DNA from: Rana temporaria
Taxonomy: Eukaryota; Chordata; Amphibia; Anura; Ranidae
Direction of reading: 5' to 3'
Assembly: GCF_905171775.1 (NCBI RefSeq)
Contig: NC_053491.1
Location: forward strand, 305,939,841 to 306,003,840
Length of the DNA stretch: 64,000 nucleotides
The notes below the pieces were generated by a model, which did no database searches, had not been told where the DNA came from, and worked only from the letters and a program-made list of their open reading frames with translations. Position 1 is the first letter of the stretch; the number at the start of each line of letters is the position of its first letter. This document shows positions 40,146 through 51,321 of the stretch, piece after piece. The position numbers and the translations under genes were made by a program.

Positions 40146-41473
40146 AGAATCAACAAGTGGGACACAATCATGAAGTGGAATGAAATTTATTGGATATTTC
40201 AAACGTTAACAAATAAAAAACTGAAAAATTGGGCGTGCAAAATTATTCAGCCCCTTTACTTTCAGTGCAGCAAACTCTCCAGAAGTTCAGTGAGGATCTC
40301 TGAATGATCCAATGTTGACATAAATGACTAATGATGATAAATATAATCCACCTGTGTAATCAAGTCTCCGTATAAATGTACCTGCACTGTGATGGTCTAA
40401 GAGGTCCGTTTAAAGCGCAGAGAGCATCATTAAGAACAAGGAACACACCAGGCAGGTCCGAGATACTGTTGGAGAAGTTTAAAGCCGGATTTGGATACAA
40501 AAAGATTTCCCGAGCTTTAAAACATCCCAAGGAGCACTGTGCAAGCGATAATATTGAAATGGGAGTATCAGTCCACTGCAAATCTACGAAGACCTGATCA
40601 GAGATGCAGCCAAGAGGCCCATGATCACTGTGTATGAACTGCAGAGATATACAGCTGAGGTGGGAGACTCCGTCCATAGGACAACAATCAGTTGTATACT
40701 GCACAAATCTGGCCTTTATGGAAAAGTGGCAAGAAGAAAGACATTTCTTAAAGATATCCATAAAAAGTGTTGTTTGAAGTTTGCCACAAGCCACCTGGGG
40801 GACACAAACATGTGGAAGAAGGTGCTCTGGTCAGATGAAACCAAAATCGAACTTTTTGGCAACAATGCAAAACATTATGTTTGGCGTAAAAGCAACAGCT
40901 CATCACCCTGAACACACCATCCCCACTGTCAAACATGGTAGTGGCAGCATTATGGTTTGGGCCTGCTTTTCTTCAGCAGGGATAGGGAAGATGGTTAAAA
41001 TTGATAGGAAGATGGATGGAGCCAAATACAGGACCATTCTGGAAGAAAACCTGATGGAGTCTGCAAAAGACCTGAGACTGGGACAGAGATTTGTCTTCCA
41101 AGACAATGATCCAAAACAAAGCAAAATCTACAATGGAATGGTTCACAAATAAACATATCCAGGTGTTAGAATGGCCAAGTCAAAGTCCAGACCTGAATCC
41201 AATTGAGAATTTGTGGAAAGAACTGAAAACTGCTGTTCACAAACGCTCTCCATCCAACCTCACTGAGCTCGAGCTGTTTTGCAAGGAGGAATGGGCAAAA
41301 ATGTCAAATGAAATATCCAATAAATTTCGTTCCACTACATGATTGTGTCCCACTTGTGGTTAATTCTTCAAAACAAATATTACAGTTTTATATCTTTATG
41401 TTTGAAGCCTGAAATGTGGCAAAAGGTCGCAAAGTTCAAGGGGGGCGAATACTTTCGCAAGGCACTGTGTGTG
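40146..41473 (+). mobile_element. Tc1-like transposon, left end truncated
   Basis: Plus-strand Tc1 element. The right end reads gcgaatactttcgcaaggca followed by ctgtg, the outward end of a CACAGTGCCTTGCGAAAG-type terminal repeat. The matching left end is missing; recognisable sequence starts near 40146. A (TG)n tract follows at 41467-41487. It contains a decayed transposase. Confidence 0.85.
40376..41342 (+). pseudogene. Tc1 transposase remnant
   Basis: Tc1-family transposase in several frames: HTH part EILLEKFKAGFGYKKISRAL, second HTH region DSVHRTTISCILHKSGLYG, then first catalytic Asp in [22 protein letters not shown]-like [20 protein letters not shown] and the second Asp in FQDNDPKQ follow (family DNDPKH), then [17 protein letters not shown] with the catalytic Glu. 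Frame changes near 40555, 40905 and 41150 inactivate it. Confidence 0.85.
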
Positions 41474-41627
41474 TGTGTGTGTGTGTGAATATATATAATA
41501 TATTGAATAATATTGCTTGTTTTACATGCATTATATTTATTGGTTCCTGGAGGGAGGAGGGGGAGGAGAAGTTTGCAACTTCCTCTGACACTGCTGTTGC
41601 TGTAGAAACCTGACCAGAAATCTATTA

Positions 41628-43788
41628 CCGTATTTTCCGGCGTATAAGACGACTGGGCGTATAAGACGACCCCTTCCGAGACAACACCATTTAAAAAAAA
41701 AAATTCAGAAACATAAAAAAAACATCAGATTTGATTTGAACATGGTAATTTTAATGAAAACTGTTGACTTTCTGGTACTTAAAATCCTTCAAATCCTCTT
41801 CATGTTCATCCTCTGACATCAGAAGTTCATCAATGACATCTTGTGTTTCATTTGTAAGACAGTCATCATATGGATCTAGTTCCACATCAGATGTTGTTGA
41901 TTCAGTGTCGGCTTCCCCTTCATCTTGCCACAAGTACTCGTCCTCTATACCATCCAATGAATTTGATATGCCACACTTCTTGAGACTTTATTACTTTTTC
42001 TGCATCAATATCATTCCAGGCTTTTATAACAAAGTTGCACAAATCATCCAACTGTGGAGCACACGCATGTTTCCTCCTTTTGTGAATGACTTTTCGCCGC
42101 TTACCATCCACTCATTCCACTGTTCTCGAATGCGATCCTTAAATGGCTTGTTTAGGCACACATCCAGTGGCTGTACCAATGATGTCAATCCTCCAGGAAT
42201 AACCACTGCGTCTGTGTTCATTCTTGTCAGCCTTTCCTTTGTGCTGGGAGTTAAATGAGCCCTGAACATATCCCACACCAGTAGGCTACGTTCTTTACAA
42301 AGTCCACCTGGTCGTCTACTCCAAACATTTTAAAGCCATAGCTTTACCCCTTCTTCATCCATCCAGCCTTTCATTCACATGTACAAAAACTCCAACAGGG
42401 AACTTGATTTTTGGCAATGTTTTTCTTTTGAAGATAATCATGGGTCTTAGTTTGGCACCATCAGCTGTACATGATAGTACCACTGTAAAACTGGACTTCT
42501 CATGTCCTGTTTTGCTTAACACGGTTTTTGCACCTTTTGAATTTACGGTTTTATTTCCAACCATATCAAAATTCATTGGAGTTTCATCCATATTTCTGAT
42601 CTGACTTAACACATAGCCGTGTTTCTTGCGCTGTTTTATTACATAGCGATGGAAATTATTTACTTTGCAGTCGAGATCTGCTGGTAATTTTTGGTCTTTT
42701 GCCTCAGTACCAGATCATGCCTTTCCAAGAACCTAGTACACCAGGATATAGTGGCCTTAAATCCTTTGCTGTGATCTGGGTGAGATTTGGCCCACTGAAG
42801 TGCAGAAATCTGTATGCTGTTTCGGGTCACTACATAACCATTGCGGCGATGCTCATGCACCATGTCTGCTACATGTCTGCTACGAGTTCTGGCCAATGTG
42901 GGGTGCCTCTTCTTAATGCACACTTATCCCTTTGCATACTCTAATGCATCTTCCTTTGCTTTCCAGTCTCGGACCATCTTTTCCGTTAAGCTATATTGTC
43001 TTGCAGCAGCGCAGTCATTAGTTTCCTTCGCAAAGTTTACAACTTTGCGCTTAAAACTGGCTTCATGTTTCCTTCTCCTTGCTGGAGCCATGCTGGGGCC
43101 CTGTCTATCAGCCATTTCTGAAATCTGTCAGGTTTTACAGTATCATTTTTTTTAAATCAAAAAGGAAACTGGTGAACTACAAGTCCCAAAGATCCCACAA
43201 TTGGTAGGCAGCAACAATAAATCCTCTCCTCCAAAGCACCATGAATCATACCGGTATTTTATATGAAGGGGAAATCTGGAGCTGGGTGTGCAGTACGGGT
43301 TGTATATGATGCTTTGTAATACCGTATACAGTAGCGCCAGGTACACACAGTATATGATGCTTTGTAATATACCGTACAGTAGCGCCAGGTACACAGTATA
43401 CGGTAATGTTAGTAGGTACAGTAATATATTGGCAGAGGCTGTGACATCAGCCTGCGCCGCACCAATCCGAGCAGGCTTTAGTCAGCAACAGAGCGCGGGA
43501 TTGGCTGAGCGGCGTGCACTGTATTACATTGCATTGCCGAGCACCCAACAGGGACAACTTCAGTACGGAGCAACAGGCGGGATTTAAGCATGAATTTAAC
43601 GGCGTCTCACGCCATAACGAGCACTGCGGCATCTCCTCTTCAATCTGGCGGCCTCCATAACAGGTACTGAGCACCCGGCAGGCGTCACATCAACAGTTCG
43701 GTCCTGCACCCGGCGTATAAGACGACCCCCCCTATATTGACAGAATAATTTGGGTGTAGAAAGTCGTCTTATATGCCGGAAAATACGG
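41628..43788 (-). mobile_element. pogo/Tigger-like DNA transposon, complete ends
   Basis: This 2161-bp element has ends CCGTATTTTCCGGCGTATAA on the left and TTATATGCCGGAAAATACGG on the right, with TA at both sides (41626-41627, 43789-43790). It encodes a CENP-B-type transposase on the minus strand. An internal tandem duplication of about 50 bp (atgatgctttgtaata.., 43305-43410) lies upstream of the gene. Confidence 0.88.
41751..43115 (-). pseudogene. pogo-like transposase (CENP-B HTH and DDE)
   Basis: It starts MADRQGPSMAPARRRKHEAS; the N-terminal psq-like HTH (FKRKVVNFAKETNDCAAARQ) is followed by an in-frame stop at 42924-42926. Next comes a CENP-B/Tc5 HTH (KKRHPTLARTRSRHVADMVH, KGFKATISWCTRFLERHDL). 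The DDE domain is spread over several frames: NMDETPMNFDM (first Asp), WDMFRAHLTPSTKERL (second Asp), LVQPLDVCLNKPFKDRI (third Asp). It ends in an acidic tail, DEGEADTESTTSDVELDPYD, with ESEDEHEEDLKDF-like residues. The catalytic residues survive, but a stop and about four frameshifts make it dead. Confidence 0.85.
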
Positions 43789-44267
43789 TACACTGCTTGT
43801 GCAGCACCGAGCATGTGCGGGACCTTCAATGCTGAAATCCAGGAAGCAATACAGTCTGGCTTGAGATGCCCACACTTAAGATGGCCACAGTCTAATGCTA
43901 GTTTATAAACTTGTAAAATGCTGTAATGACCTAACAAAAAACGGACCTTAGTTTACAGACTAACTTTACTAGAATACATTAAGCTTGTGTATTATAGGGG
44001 TATTTTTATTTAAAAAGTGTCATTTCGGCCGGAACTCCACTTTAACATTGAGCCGCTCATGAGGAGTAGCCATTGGATTTGATAGAAGTATGGGGTTTGT
44101 GGTAAAGAAGCAGCTGGCAGACCCGGAGGGAAGGTTTCTTTTTATAAAGGGGAGATTGTTTAATACGGAAGTATTTACTCCCCAAATAGAGAACCAGATA
44201 ATTTTGAGGGAAACCTTGAAAAGCTGATGGCATTTAAAGAAGGGAAACTTATAGTTGCAGATCCTAA

Positions 44268-45171
44268 CCACTTGCTGCCCGCCAATGACAGATTGACGTC
44301 GGCAAAGTGGTTTCAATATCCTGACTGGATGTTATATGACGTCCTCAGGAAATTGAGCATCGCGGCGATCGTTGTTGCAGGGTGTCAGTCTGACACCCCG
44401 CAACACTGATCTAGGTAAAGAGTCTCCGACGGAGACTCTTTACCACGTGATCAGCCATGTTCAATCACGGCTGATCACGATGTGAACAGGAAAAGCCGGT
44501 AATCTGCTTTTCCTCACTCGCGTCTGTCATACGCGAGTAGAGGAGAGCCGATCGGCTGATCCTCTGACAGGGGGGTCTGCGCTGATTATCAGCGCAGCCC
44601 ACCCCCACTGGACCACCAGGGATGCCACTAGACCACCAGGAATGCCCTCCACAGATGCCACCAGGGATGCCCACCACAGATGCCACCAGGGATGACAAAC
44701 ACAAAAAAAGGATGCCAATCAGTGCCCACAATGGGCATCACTGATTGGCAGGCATTGTTTGGCATCCTTTAGTACAACACATACATTAGTGCAACACAAT
44801 GAAGTGCCCATCTATGCCGCCTACCCATGCCCATTCGTGCCGCCTACACATGCCCATTCGTGCCGCCTACACATGCCCATCAATGCCACCACATCAGTGC
44901 AACCTCATCGGTGACCATCAGTGCCGCCTTATCAGTGCCCATCAGTAAAGGAGAAAACTTATTTACAATGTTTTATAACAGAAACAAAAAAAAATCCCAG
45001 AGGTGATCAAATACCACCAAAAGAAAGCTCTATTTGTGGGAACAAAATTATAAAAATTTAGTTTGGGTACAGTGTAGCAAGACCGCGCAATTGTCATTCA
45101 AAGTGCAACAGCACTGAAAGCTGAAAATTGGTCTGGGCGTAAGGGTGTACAAGTGCCCTTTATGGAAGTGG
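44268..45171. mobile_element. TTAA MITE, P1-like, with internal minisatellites
   Basis: Ends CCACTTGCTGCCCGCC and CTTTATGGAAGTGG are flanked by CTAA (44264-44267, decayed) and TTAA (45172-45175). The interior has two tandem arrays: 44605-44700, unit about 24-30 bp around 'ccaccagggatgcc', and 44800-44945, unit about 25 bp around tgcccattcgtgccgcctac. The right end resembles family P1 ('gctctatttgtggg', accgcgcaattgtca). Removing it rejoins the LINE-2 GDFN-like motif (ADPN followed by MCID). Confidence 0.8.
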
Positions 45172-45487
45172 TTAATATGTGTATAGATCGACAGGTATAG
45201 ATACGGGTGTTTCCCCCAGATTCCCAGCTCAAAGGCAGAATGAAATAAAGAGATTGGCTGCTTGGATAAAAGGACATCCAGAGGCTCGGGACTATACATT
45301 TTATTCCTCAGTTCACAGGTCGTTCTCAAACTACTGCCTTCCCTTAAAAACTCTGATATTAAAACTATTACTCTCTGACCATGCCCTGGTAGTGATTCAA
45401 TTAGAAGCACTGGCAGGCTCTCCTGGGGGGAGGGGGGGGACTTGGATATTAAACAATTCTCTCACCCAGGATCCTAAAGGTAATTAA

Positions 45488-45952
45488 AGGGGTTGTAAAC
45501 CCTCATGTTTTTTCACCTTAATGCATCATATGCATTAAGGTGAAAAAACTTCTTGCAGTCCCCAGTTTTACTCACCCAAGCCCGGTTTTCTTTCTCGGGG
45601 ACAAGCACAGCAGCTATGGCTGGTGTCTCGTCTCCCAATTGAATAGATAGCAGCGCAGCCATTGGCTCCCGCTGCTGCAATCAATTCCAATGACGCGGGC
45701 TCCAGGGCCGAGTCATACATTTGGTGGCTATGGTAGCCTAATGAATGACTCGGGAGCATGCCCACAAGGTAACCCCCTCGGAAGACCGCTTCACCCAGGA
45801 GGTTAGCTAATGCAGGAAGGAGCGCGAGAGCCGCCGAAAAAAAAAAAAAAACAGGTGGATTGGGCAACTCTGTGCAAAACTAGCTCTACAGTGGAAGTTA
45901 AGTATGGCATGTTTGCTATTTAAAAGTAAAAAAAAATCCTTTACAAATCACT
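45488..45952. mobile_element. TTAA MITE (AGGGGTTGTAAAC ends)
   Basis: 465 bp with ends AGGGGTTGTAAACCC and CCTTTACAAATCACT, flanked by TTAA (45484-45487 and 45953-45956). Near the left end a perfect hairpin, gttttttcaccttaatgcat / atgcattaaggtgaaaaaac, lies at about 45508-45549. Inserted in LINE-2. Noncoding. Confidence 0.8.
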
Positions 45953-46069
45953 TTAAGACGCTAGAACAGGAGCTGGAGGGGTTTTTCTTCTACTAATGAT
46001 GCACCATAATTCTTGCGGCCTATTTTGTGAGAATCACACAAGGCCTACAGTGCCTTGAACAAATACTTA

Positions 46070-46544
46070 GGCCTTGTACACACGAGAGGATTTCCGCTGG
46101 AAACGGTCCGCCGGACCGTTTCCAGCGGATAAATCAGCTGTCGGATTTGGATCTGATGGCTGTACACACCATCAGATCAAAATCCCCGCAGAAAACATCC
46201 GCGGTGACGTGGCCGCGCCGTCGCCGCGATGACGCGGCGACGTGCGCGACCCTGGAAGGTAAATACTTCCACGCATGCGTCGAATCATTACGACGCATGC
46301 GAGGGATGGGATCGGACGGACTTATCCGGTGAGTCTGTACAGACGACCGGATAAGTCCGCTGGACAGGTTTCCAGCGGATAGATTTCTTAGCATGCTAAG
46401 ACATTTTTATCCGCTGGGAATCCGTCGGCTGGACAAATTTCCGCCTGAAAATGTCCGCTAGGCCGTACACACGACCGGATCTATCTGCTGGAACTGATCC
46501 GCGGATCAATCCCAGCGGATAGATCCGGTCGTGTGTACGGGGCC
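46070..46544. mobile_element. MITE with GGCCCCGTACACACGA-type ends and TTA target
   Basis: 475 bp with ends GGCCTTGTACACACGA and TCGTGTGTACGGGGCC, flanked by TTA (46067-46069 and 46545-46547). A 3-bp TWA-type target and G-rich ends suggest a PIF/Harbinger-type element. The interior contains nested inverted blocks: 'tccgctggaaacggtccg' against cggaccgtttccagcgga (46092-46127), and 'agcggata' motifs repeated six or more times. Confidence 0.8.
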
Positions 46545-46719
46545 TTAGACTCCTTGAAATTTTCCATTTTGTCATGTTGCAACTAAAAAAGCAAATGTAT
46601 TTTATTGGGATTTTATGTGACAGACCAACACAAAGTGGCACATAATTGTGAAGTGAAAATTAGAATTTTTTTTTTACAAATATCTGAAAAGTGTGACGTG
46701 CATTTGAATTCAGCCCCCC

Positions 46720-48230
46720 TGAGTTAATACTTTGTAAAACCATCTTTCGCTGCAATTACAGCTGCACGTTTTGTTTTTTGGGCATGTCTCTACCAGCTTT
46801 GCACCTCTAGAGTGACATTTTTGCCCATTATTCTTTGCAAAATAGCTCAAGCTTGGATAGAAAGCATCTGTAAACAGCAATGTAAGTCTTGCCACAGATT
46901 CTTAATTGGATTTAGGTCTGGTCTTTGACTGGGCCATTCTAACACATGAATATGCTTTGATCTAAACCAGTGGTTGTCAACCTGGGGGTCGGGACCCCCT
47001 CGGGGGGTCAAATGATGATTTGCCAGGGGTCACCAAATCCTGGGCTGTTCCTGAAGCCCACACTGTTCTCCCAGGAAGGGAGATAAGAGGGGGAGGAAGA
47101 AAAAGGGAGAGAAAGGAAAAAAAGAGAGCAAGAAAGACAGCTAGAGGGAGGGATGGGGGAAAAAACAAGGAATTAGGATAGAGAGAGATGAAAGGGAAAG
47201 AAAGGAGAACAAAAAGAAAGAGTGGTTTATCCTAAAATGTACTATAAGGGGTTTTAATATTGTACGAGTGGAAGGCACTCAGGAAAAGCTAAATGTCCGC
47301 AGGTTAGGGGCGCAAATTACTTGTCTTGCCTTGAGTGCTTTCAACCCACGCTATGAAAATATTACTGTTAGGGTTCCCCACAACTTTTATCAAGGGGTCA
47401 CGGCACTAGAAGGTTGAGAACCATTGATCTAAACCATTCCATTGTAGCTCTGGCTGTATGTTTAGGGTCGTTGTCCTGTTGGAAGGTAAACCTCTGCCCC
47501 AGTCTCAAGACTTTTGCTGACTAACAGGTGTTCTTCTAACATTGCCCTGTATTTGGCTCCATCCATCTTCCCATCAACTCTGACCAGCTTCCCTGACCCT
47601 GCTCAAGAAAATCATCCTGACAACATGATGCTGCCACCATGTTTCACAGTGGGAATGGTGTGCTCGGGGTGATGTGCAGTGTTACTTTTCCGCCACACAT
47701 AGCGTTTTGCCTTTAGGCCAAAAAGGTCAATATTGGTCTCATCTGACCAGAGCACCCTCTTCCATGTTTGCGGTGTCCCCCACATGGCTTCTCACAAACT
47801 GGAATTTTTATGGCTTTTTTCTTGCCACTCTTCCATAAAGGCCAGATTTGTAGAGTGCACAACTAATCGTTGCCCTGTGGACAGATTCTCCCACCTGAGC
47901 TGTGGATCTCTACAGGTTCTCCAGAGTTACTATGGGCCTCTTGTCTGTCTCTAATGCTCTCCTTGCCTGGCAGTTTAGGTGGATGGCCATGCTTGGTAGG
48001 TTTACAGTTGTGCCATACTCTTCATTTTCGGATGATGAATTGAACAGTGTTCCATGAGATGTTTAAAGCAGGGTTAGATTAAAAAATATCTATATCCCAA
48101 GCTTTGAACTTCTCTACAACTTTATCCCTGACCTGTTTGTTCACCAAGATTCTGTAACAAACCTCCGAGGGCTTCACAGAACAGCTGTATTTATATGGAG
48201 ATTCAATTACACACAGGTGGACTCCATTTA
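46720..48230 (-). pseudogene. Tc1 transposase remnant (minus strand)
   Basis: Read on the minus strand, the segment around 47700-47770 gives the CSGQMRP-type frame of the Tc1 catalytic block (gtgctctggtcagatgagac encodes VLWSDET). The 46900-46935 segment encodes the [13 protein letters not shown] block that contains the last catalytic residue. A frame of decayed HTH sequence lies upstream (47950-48200). It is broken by stops, indels and the hAT insert. Confidence 0.7.
46968..47426. mobile_element. Non-autonomous hAT with perfect 8-bp TSD
   Basis: 459 bp with ends CAGTGGTTGTCAACC and GGTTGAGAACCATTG, flanked by ATCTAAAC on both sides (46960-46967 and 47427-47434). The ends are of the common vertebrate hAT type (CAGTGGTTCTCAACC). 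The interior has a purine-rich (GGGAAAGA)n-like stretch at 47080-47220. Inserted in the Tc1 element. Confidence 0.92.
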
Positions 48231-48536
48231 CTATTTAGTTGACTTTTGAAAGCAATGGATTCCACTGGATTTTAATTAGGGGTATCAGAGAAAAAGGGGG
48301 CTGAATACAAATTCATGCCACACTTTTCAGATGTTAGTAAAAAAATATATATATCCCCCCCCCCCCCCCATTCTACTTCACCATAATGTGCCACTTTGTG
48401 TTGGTCAATCAACATAAAACCACCATAAGACATTTACTTTTTCAGGGCACTGTATATAAAGGGGTATATTAATAAGCACCGGAGCACAAAGGAAAAAAAA
48501 AAAAAAAAAAGCAGAGAAGATGAAAACCCTTTTTAA

Positions 48537-49717
48537 CCACTTAAGCCCCGAGCCTGTTTTTCAGATTCGGGATTTACAAGACTAAAACTGTTTTTTTTGC
48601 TAGAAAATTACTTAAAACCCCCAAAAATTATATATATATATTTTTTCCAACACCATAGAGAATAAAATGGCGGTCATCGCAATACTTTTTGTCACACCGT
48701 ATTTTCGCAGCGATCTTACAAGCGCACTTTGTTTGGAAAAAATTAACTTTTTTGAATTAAAAAATAAGACAACAATAAATTTGGCCCAATTGTTTTATAT
48801 ATTGTGAAAGATAATGTTACGCCGAGTAAAATGATACATAACATGTCACGCTTTAAAATTGCGCCTGCTCGTGGCATGGCGTCAAACTTTTACCCTTAAA
48901 AATCTTGATAGGCGACGTTTAAAAAATTCTATAGGTTGCATTTTTTGAGCTACAGAGTAGCTCTAGGGCTATAATTATTGCTCTCGCTCTAACGATCGCG
49001 GCAATACCTCACTTGTGTGGTTTGAATACCGTTTTCATATGGCGGCGCTACTCGCGTATGCGTTTACTTCTGCGCGCAAGCTCGTCGGGACGGGGCGCTT
49101 TAAAAAATTTTTTTTTTGTTTTCTTATTTTTATTAATTTTATTATTTTTTACACTGAAATAAAAAAAAAAAAAAAATTATCACTTTTATTCCTATCATAA
49201 GGAATGTAAACATCCCTTTTAATAGAAAAAAGCATGACAGGTCCTCTTAAATATGAGATCTGGGGTCAAAAAGACCTCAGATCTCATATTTAGGCTTCAA
49301 TGCAAGAAAAAAAAAAAAAAAAGGAAAATTTGTCATTTAAAAAAATAACAAAAAAATTGTCTCTTTAAGAGGCTGGGCGGGACTGACGTTTTGACGTCAC
49401 TTCCGCCCAGCAGAGCTATGAGGACGGGTGGGGGCCATCTTGCCCTCACTACAGTCCTCACTCTCCAGGCGGCAACATCCGATCTCCTCCGCCGCTACCG
49501 ACGGCTCCGGTATGCGGCGGAGGGCGCGGAAAAGCGGCGGGAGGGGGGGCCCCTCTCCCGCCACCGATAACGGCGATCTCGCGGTGAATCCGTTATCGTT
49601 TACACGGCAGCCCACTGTAAAGGTGGATATCCCGGTTCTGTCAGCAGCTGCTGCCGTTACCGAGATATTCAGCTTTAAAAATAGGACGTATTTATACAGT
49701 GGGCTGTCGTTAAGTGG
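48537..49717 (+). mobile_element. TTAA MITE family P2, complete copy
   Basis: 1181 bp with ends CCACTTAAGCCCCGAGCC and GGGCTGTCGTTAAGTGG, TTAA on both sides (48533-48536 and 49718-49721). The AT-rich left half has 'agagaataaaatggcggtca' and cttacaagcgcactt; the GC-rich right half has cgtcacttccgcccagc and the ccgccgctaccgacgg block. Two hairpins are notable: 'gagatctggggtc' / gacctcagatctc (49254-49285) and the gcagcagctgctgc palindrome near 49640. A reverse-oriented copy is at 61971-63163. Confidence 0.88.
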
Positions 49718-51032
49718 TTAACCACTTGCCTACTGAGGACATCATATGACGTCCTCGACCTTGTGCAGTGATATCTGAACGATGCCTGCAGCTACAGGCA
49801 TCATTCAGATATCACTGTCTTCTGCCGGCGATTCTCTGCACAATAAGAACGATCAAAGCGGCAGTTCCACCTCTTGATCGTTCTTATAGGCAGCAGGACG
49901 GGACGTCCCCCCCTCCCGCCGCCATCTGGTGCTTCTCCGGGATCTCGGAAAACGAAATCGGCCGGCGCTGGCTGGGAAGCATAGAGATGACTGGTGACCA
50001 GATGGTCACCAGTCATCTCTATCACCGTCGAAGTCCCGGGCGCAACGTTATGACGTCACGCCAGGGTACCCGGAAGTAAACAAAGCCGCATTCGTGGCTG
50101 TCGGCATGAGATTGGTGATTTTTTTTTTTCACGATCTCATGCTTGTAAGCCTGGAGGAGAGATGTGGGGTCTTATTGACCCCACATTTCTCCATAAAGAG
50201 GACCTGTCACAGTGATTCCTTTGACAAGGGATGTTTACATTCCTTGTAATAGGAATAAAAGTGATAAAAAAAAAAAAAAAAATGAAGTAAAATACTTTTT
50301 TTTTTTTTTTTTTAAACGCCCCTGTCCCCGGTAACTCACGCTCAGAAGCGAACACGCATGCAAGTCCCGCCCACATATGTAAACGCTGTTCAAACACCAC
50401 ATGTGAGGTATCGTGCTAAAAAAAAAAAAATATATATATATATATATACCGCATTTTTCGCTCTATAAGACGCACCTGACCATAAGACGCACCTAGGATT
50501 TCAAGGAGGAAAACAAGAAAAAAAATATTCTTAACCAAATGGTGTACTAAAATATTTACCAGTGCCCATGAAATGCTGCCCGCCCTGTGCCATTATTTTG
50601 GCCCCCCTTGTGCCATTATTGCAGCCCGCCCTGTGCCATTATTTCGGCCCCCCCTTGTGCCAATATTGCAGCCTTACCTGTGCCATCACTCGGGCTGCTC
50701 TGTCTTTTCAGCAAGTGTCAGGACATATTGAGAGATCGCAGGCGCTCGTGAAGGCTTGGGGTGCCTTTCCTCTGCTCTTTTCCGGCACCCTGCTGCGGAT
50801 GGCTGGCCTGGCTCCCTGCTGTGAGTAGGTGGGTGGGTGGCTGGCACGATGCACCCTGCTGTGGCTGACAGAGGGGTGGGCTGACAGAGAGAGAGGGGGT
50901 GGCGCTGATAGGGGGGATGCAGACAGAGAGAGAGAGGGGGTGGCGCTGATAGGGGGGGATGCAGACAGAGAGAGGGGGTGGCGCTGATAGGGAGGGGATG
51001 CAGACAGAGAGAGGGGGTGGCGCAGACAGAGG

Positions 51033-51300
51033 GTGGGGGCACAGACAGAGAGGGTGGGGGCGCAGAAAGAGGGTGGGGGCGCAGAAAGAGGGTGGGGGCG
51101 CAGAAAGAGGGTGGGGGCGCAGAAAGAGGGTGGGGGCGCAGAAAGAGGGTGGGGGCGCAGAAAGAGGGTGGGGGCGCAGAAAGAGGGTGGGGGCGCAGAA
51201 AGAGGGTGGGGGCGCAGAAAGAGGGTGGGGGCGCAGAAAGAGGGTGGGGGCGCAGAAAGAGGGCGGGGGCGCACAAAGAGGGCGGGGGCGCAGACAGAGG
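51033..51300 (+). repeat. 19-bp minisatellite
   Basis: About 13 near-identical copies of a 19-bp unit (gtgggggcgcagaaagagg) in a row; the last two copies have gggcggggg in place of ggtggggg. Because 19 is not a multiple of 3, all frames are open through it, which produces false Gly/Arg- or Pro/Ser-rich ORFs on both strands. A related longer-unit array (about 45-50 bp, 'gggggtggcgctgatagggg') precedes it at 50880-51020. Confidence 0.92.
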
Positions 51301-51321
51301 GCAGTTAGAAAGGGGGGGCTG

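Larger units (their letters stand above)
39615..44041. mobile_element. TTAA MITE (AGTGGAGYTCC ends) carrying Tc1 and pogo inserts
   Basis: Ends AGTGGAGCTCCACCC and CCGGAACTCCACT are imperfect inverted repeats flanked by TTAA (39611-39614 and 44042-44045). Its own sequence is 39615-40145, 41488-41625 and 43791-44041; the rest is a Tc1 and a pogo element. A run of about 20 G lies at 39944-39963. It sits in the LINE-2 endonuclease. A short piece with the same end (agcggagttccac, after TTAA at 61931) occurs near 61935. Confidence 0.75.
46048..48452 (-). mobile_element. Tc1-like transposon with two later inserts
   Basis: Ends CAGTGCCTTGAACAAATAC and TTTTTCAGGGCACTG are flanked by TA (46046-46047 and 48453-48454). 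Long inverted subterminal blocks match ('gaccaacacaaagtggcac' and gtgccactttgtgttggtc). The transposase remnant is on the minus strand (about 46720-48230). It is interrupted by a GGCC-ended MITE (46070-46544) and a hAT (46968-47426). It sits in LINE-2; a C run of about 13 lies at 48357-48370. Confidence 0.85.
39435..48532 (+). pseudogene. LINE-2 endonuclease domain, in five pieces
   Basis: Readable pieces are INLLTYNTRGLNTPSKKYKV (39440-39500), LEKLMAFKEGKLIVADPN (44213-44265), RDYTFYSSVHRSFSN (45289-45333), LLLSDHALVVIQLEA (45367-45410) and a tail with the ESHKAY-type block (46030-46045, then 48455 on). These are the APE-type endonuclease motifs of L1 ORF2 (compare LINE-3: LSYNVKGLNSH, GDFNLCM, RDYTFFSPVHG, LSDHAPV). 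Four TTAA or TA insertions plus indels destroy it. Confidence 0.75.

Noticed and set aside
49397..49721. Open frames in the GC-rich half of the P2 MITE
   Set aside because: The same region in the reverse copy (61971-62300) has different frames and indels; it is repeat sequence.
50880..51300. CRISPR-like repeat array
   Set aside because: Repeats are contiguous with no unique spacers, and the window is clearly vertebrate.
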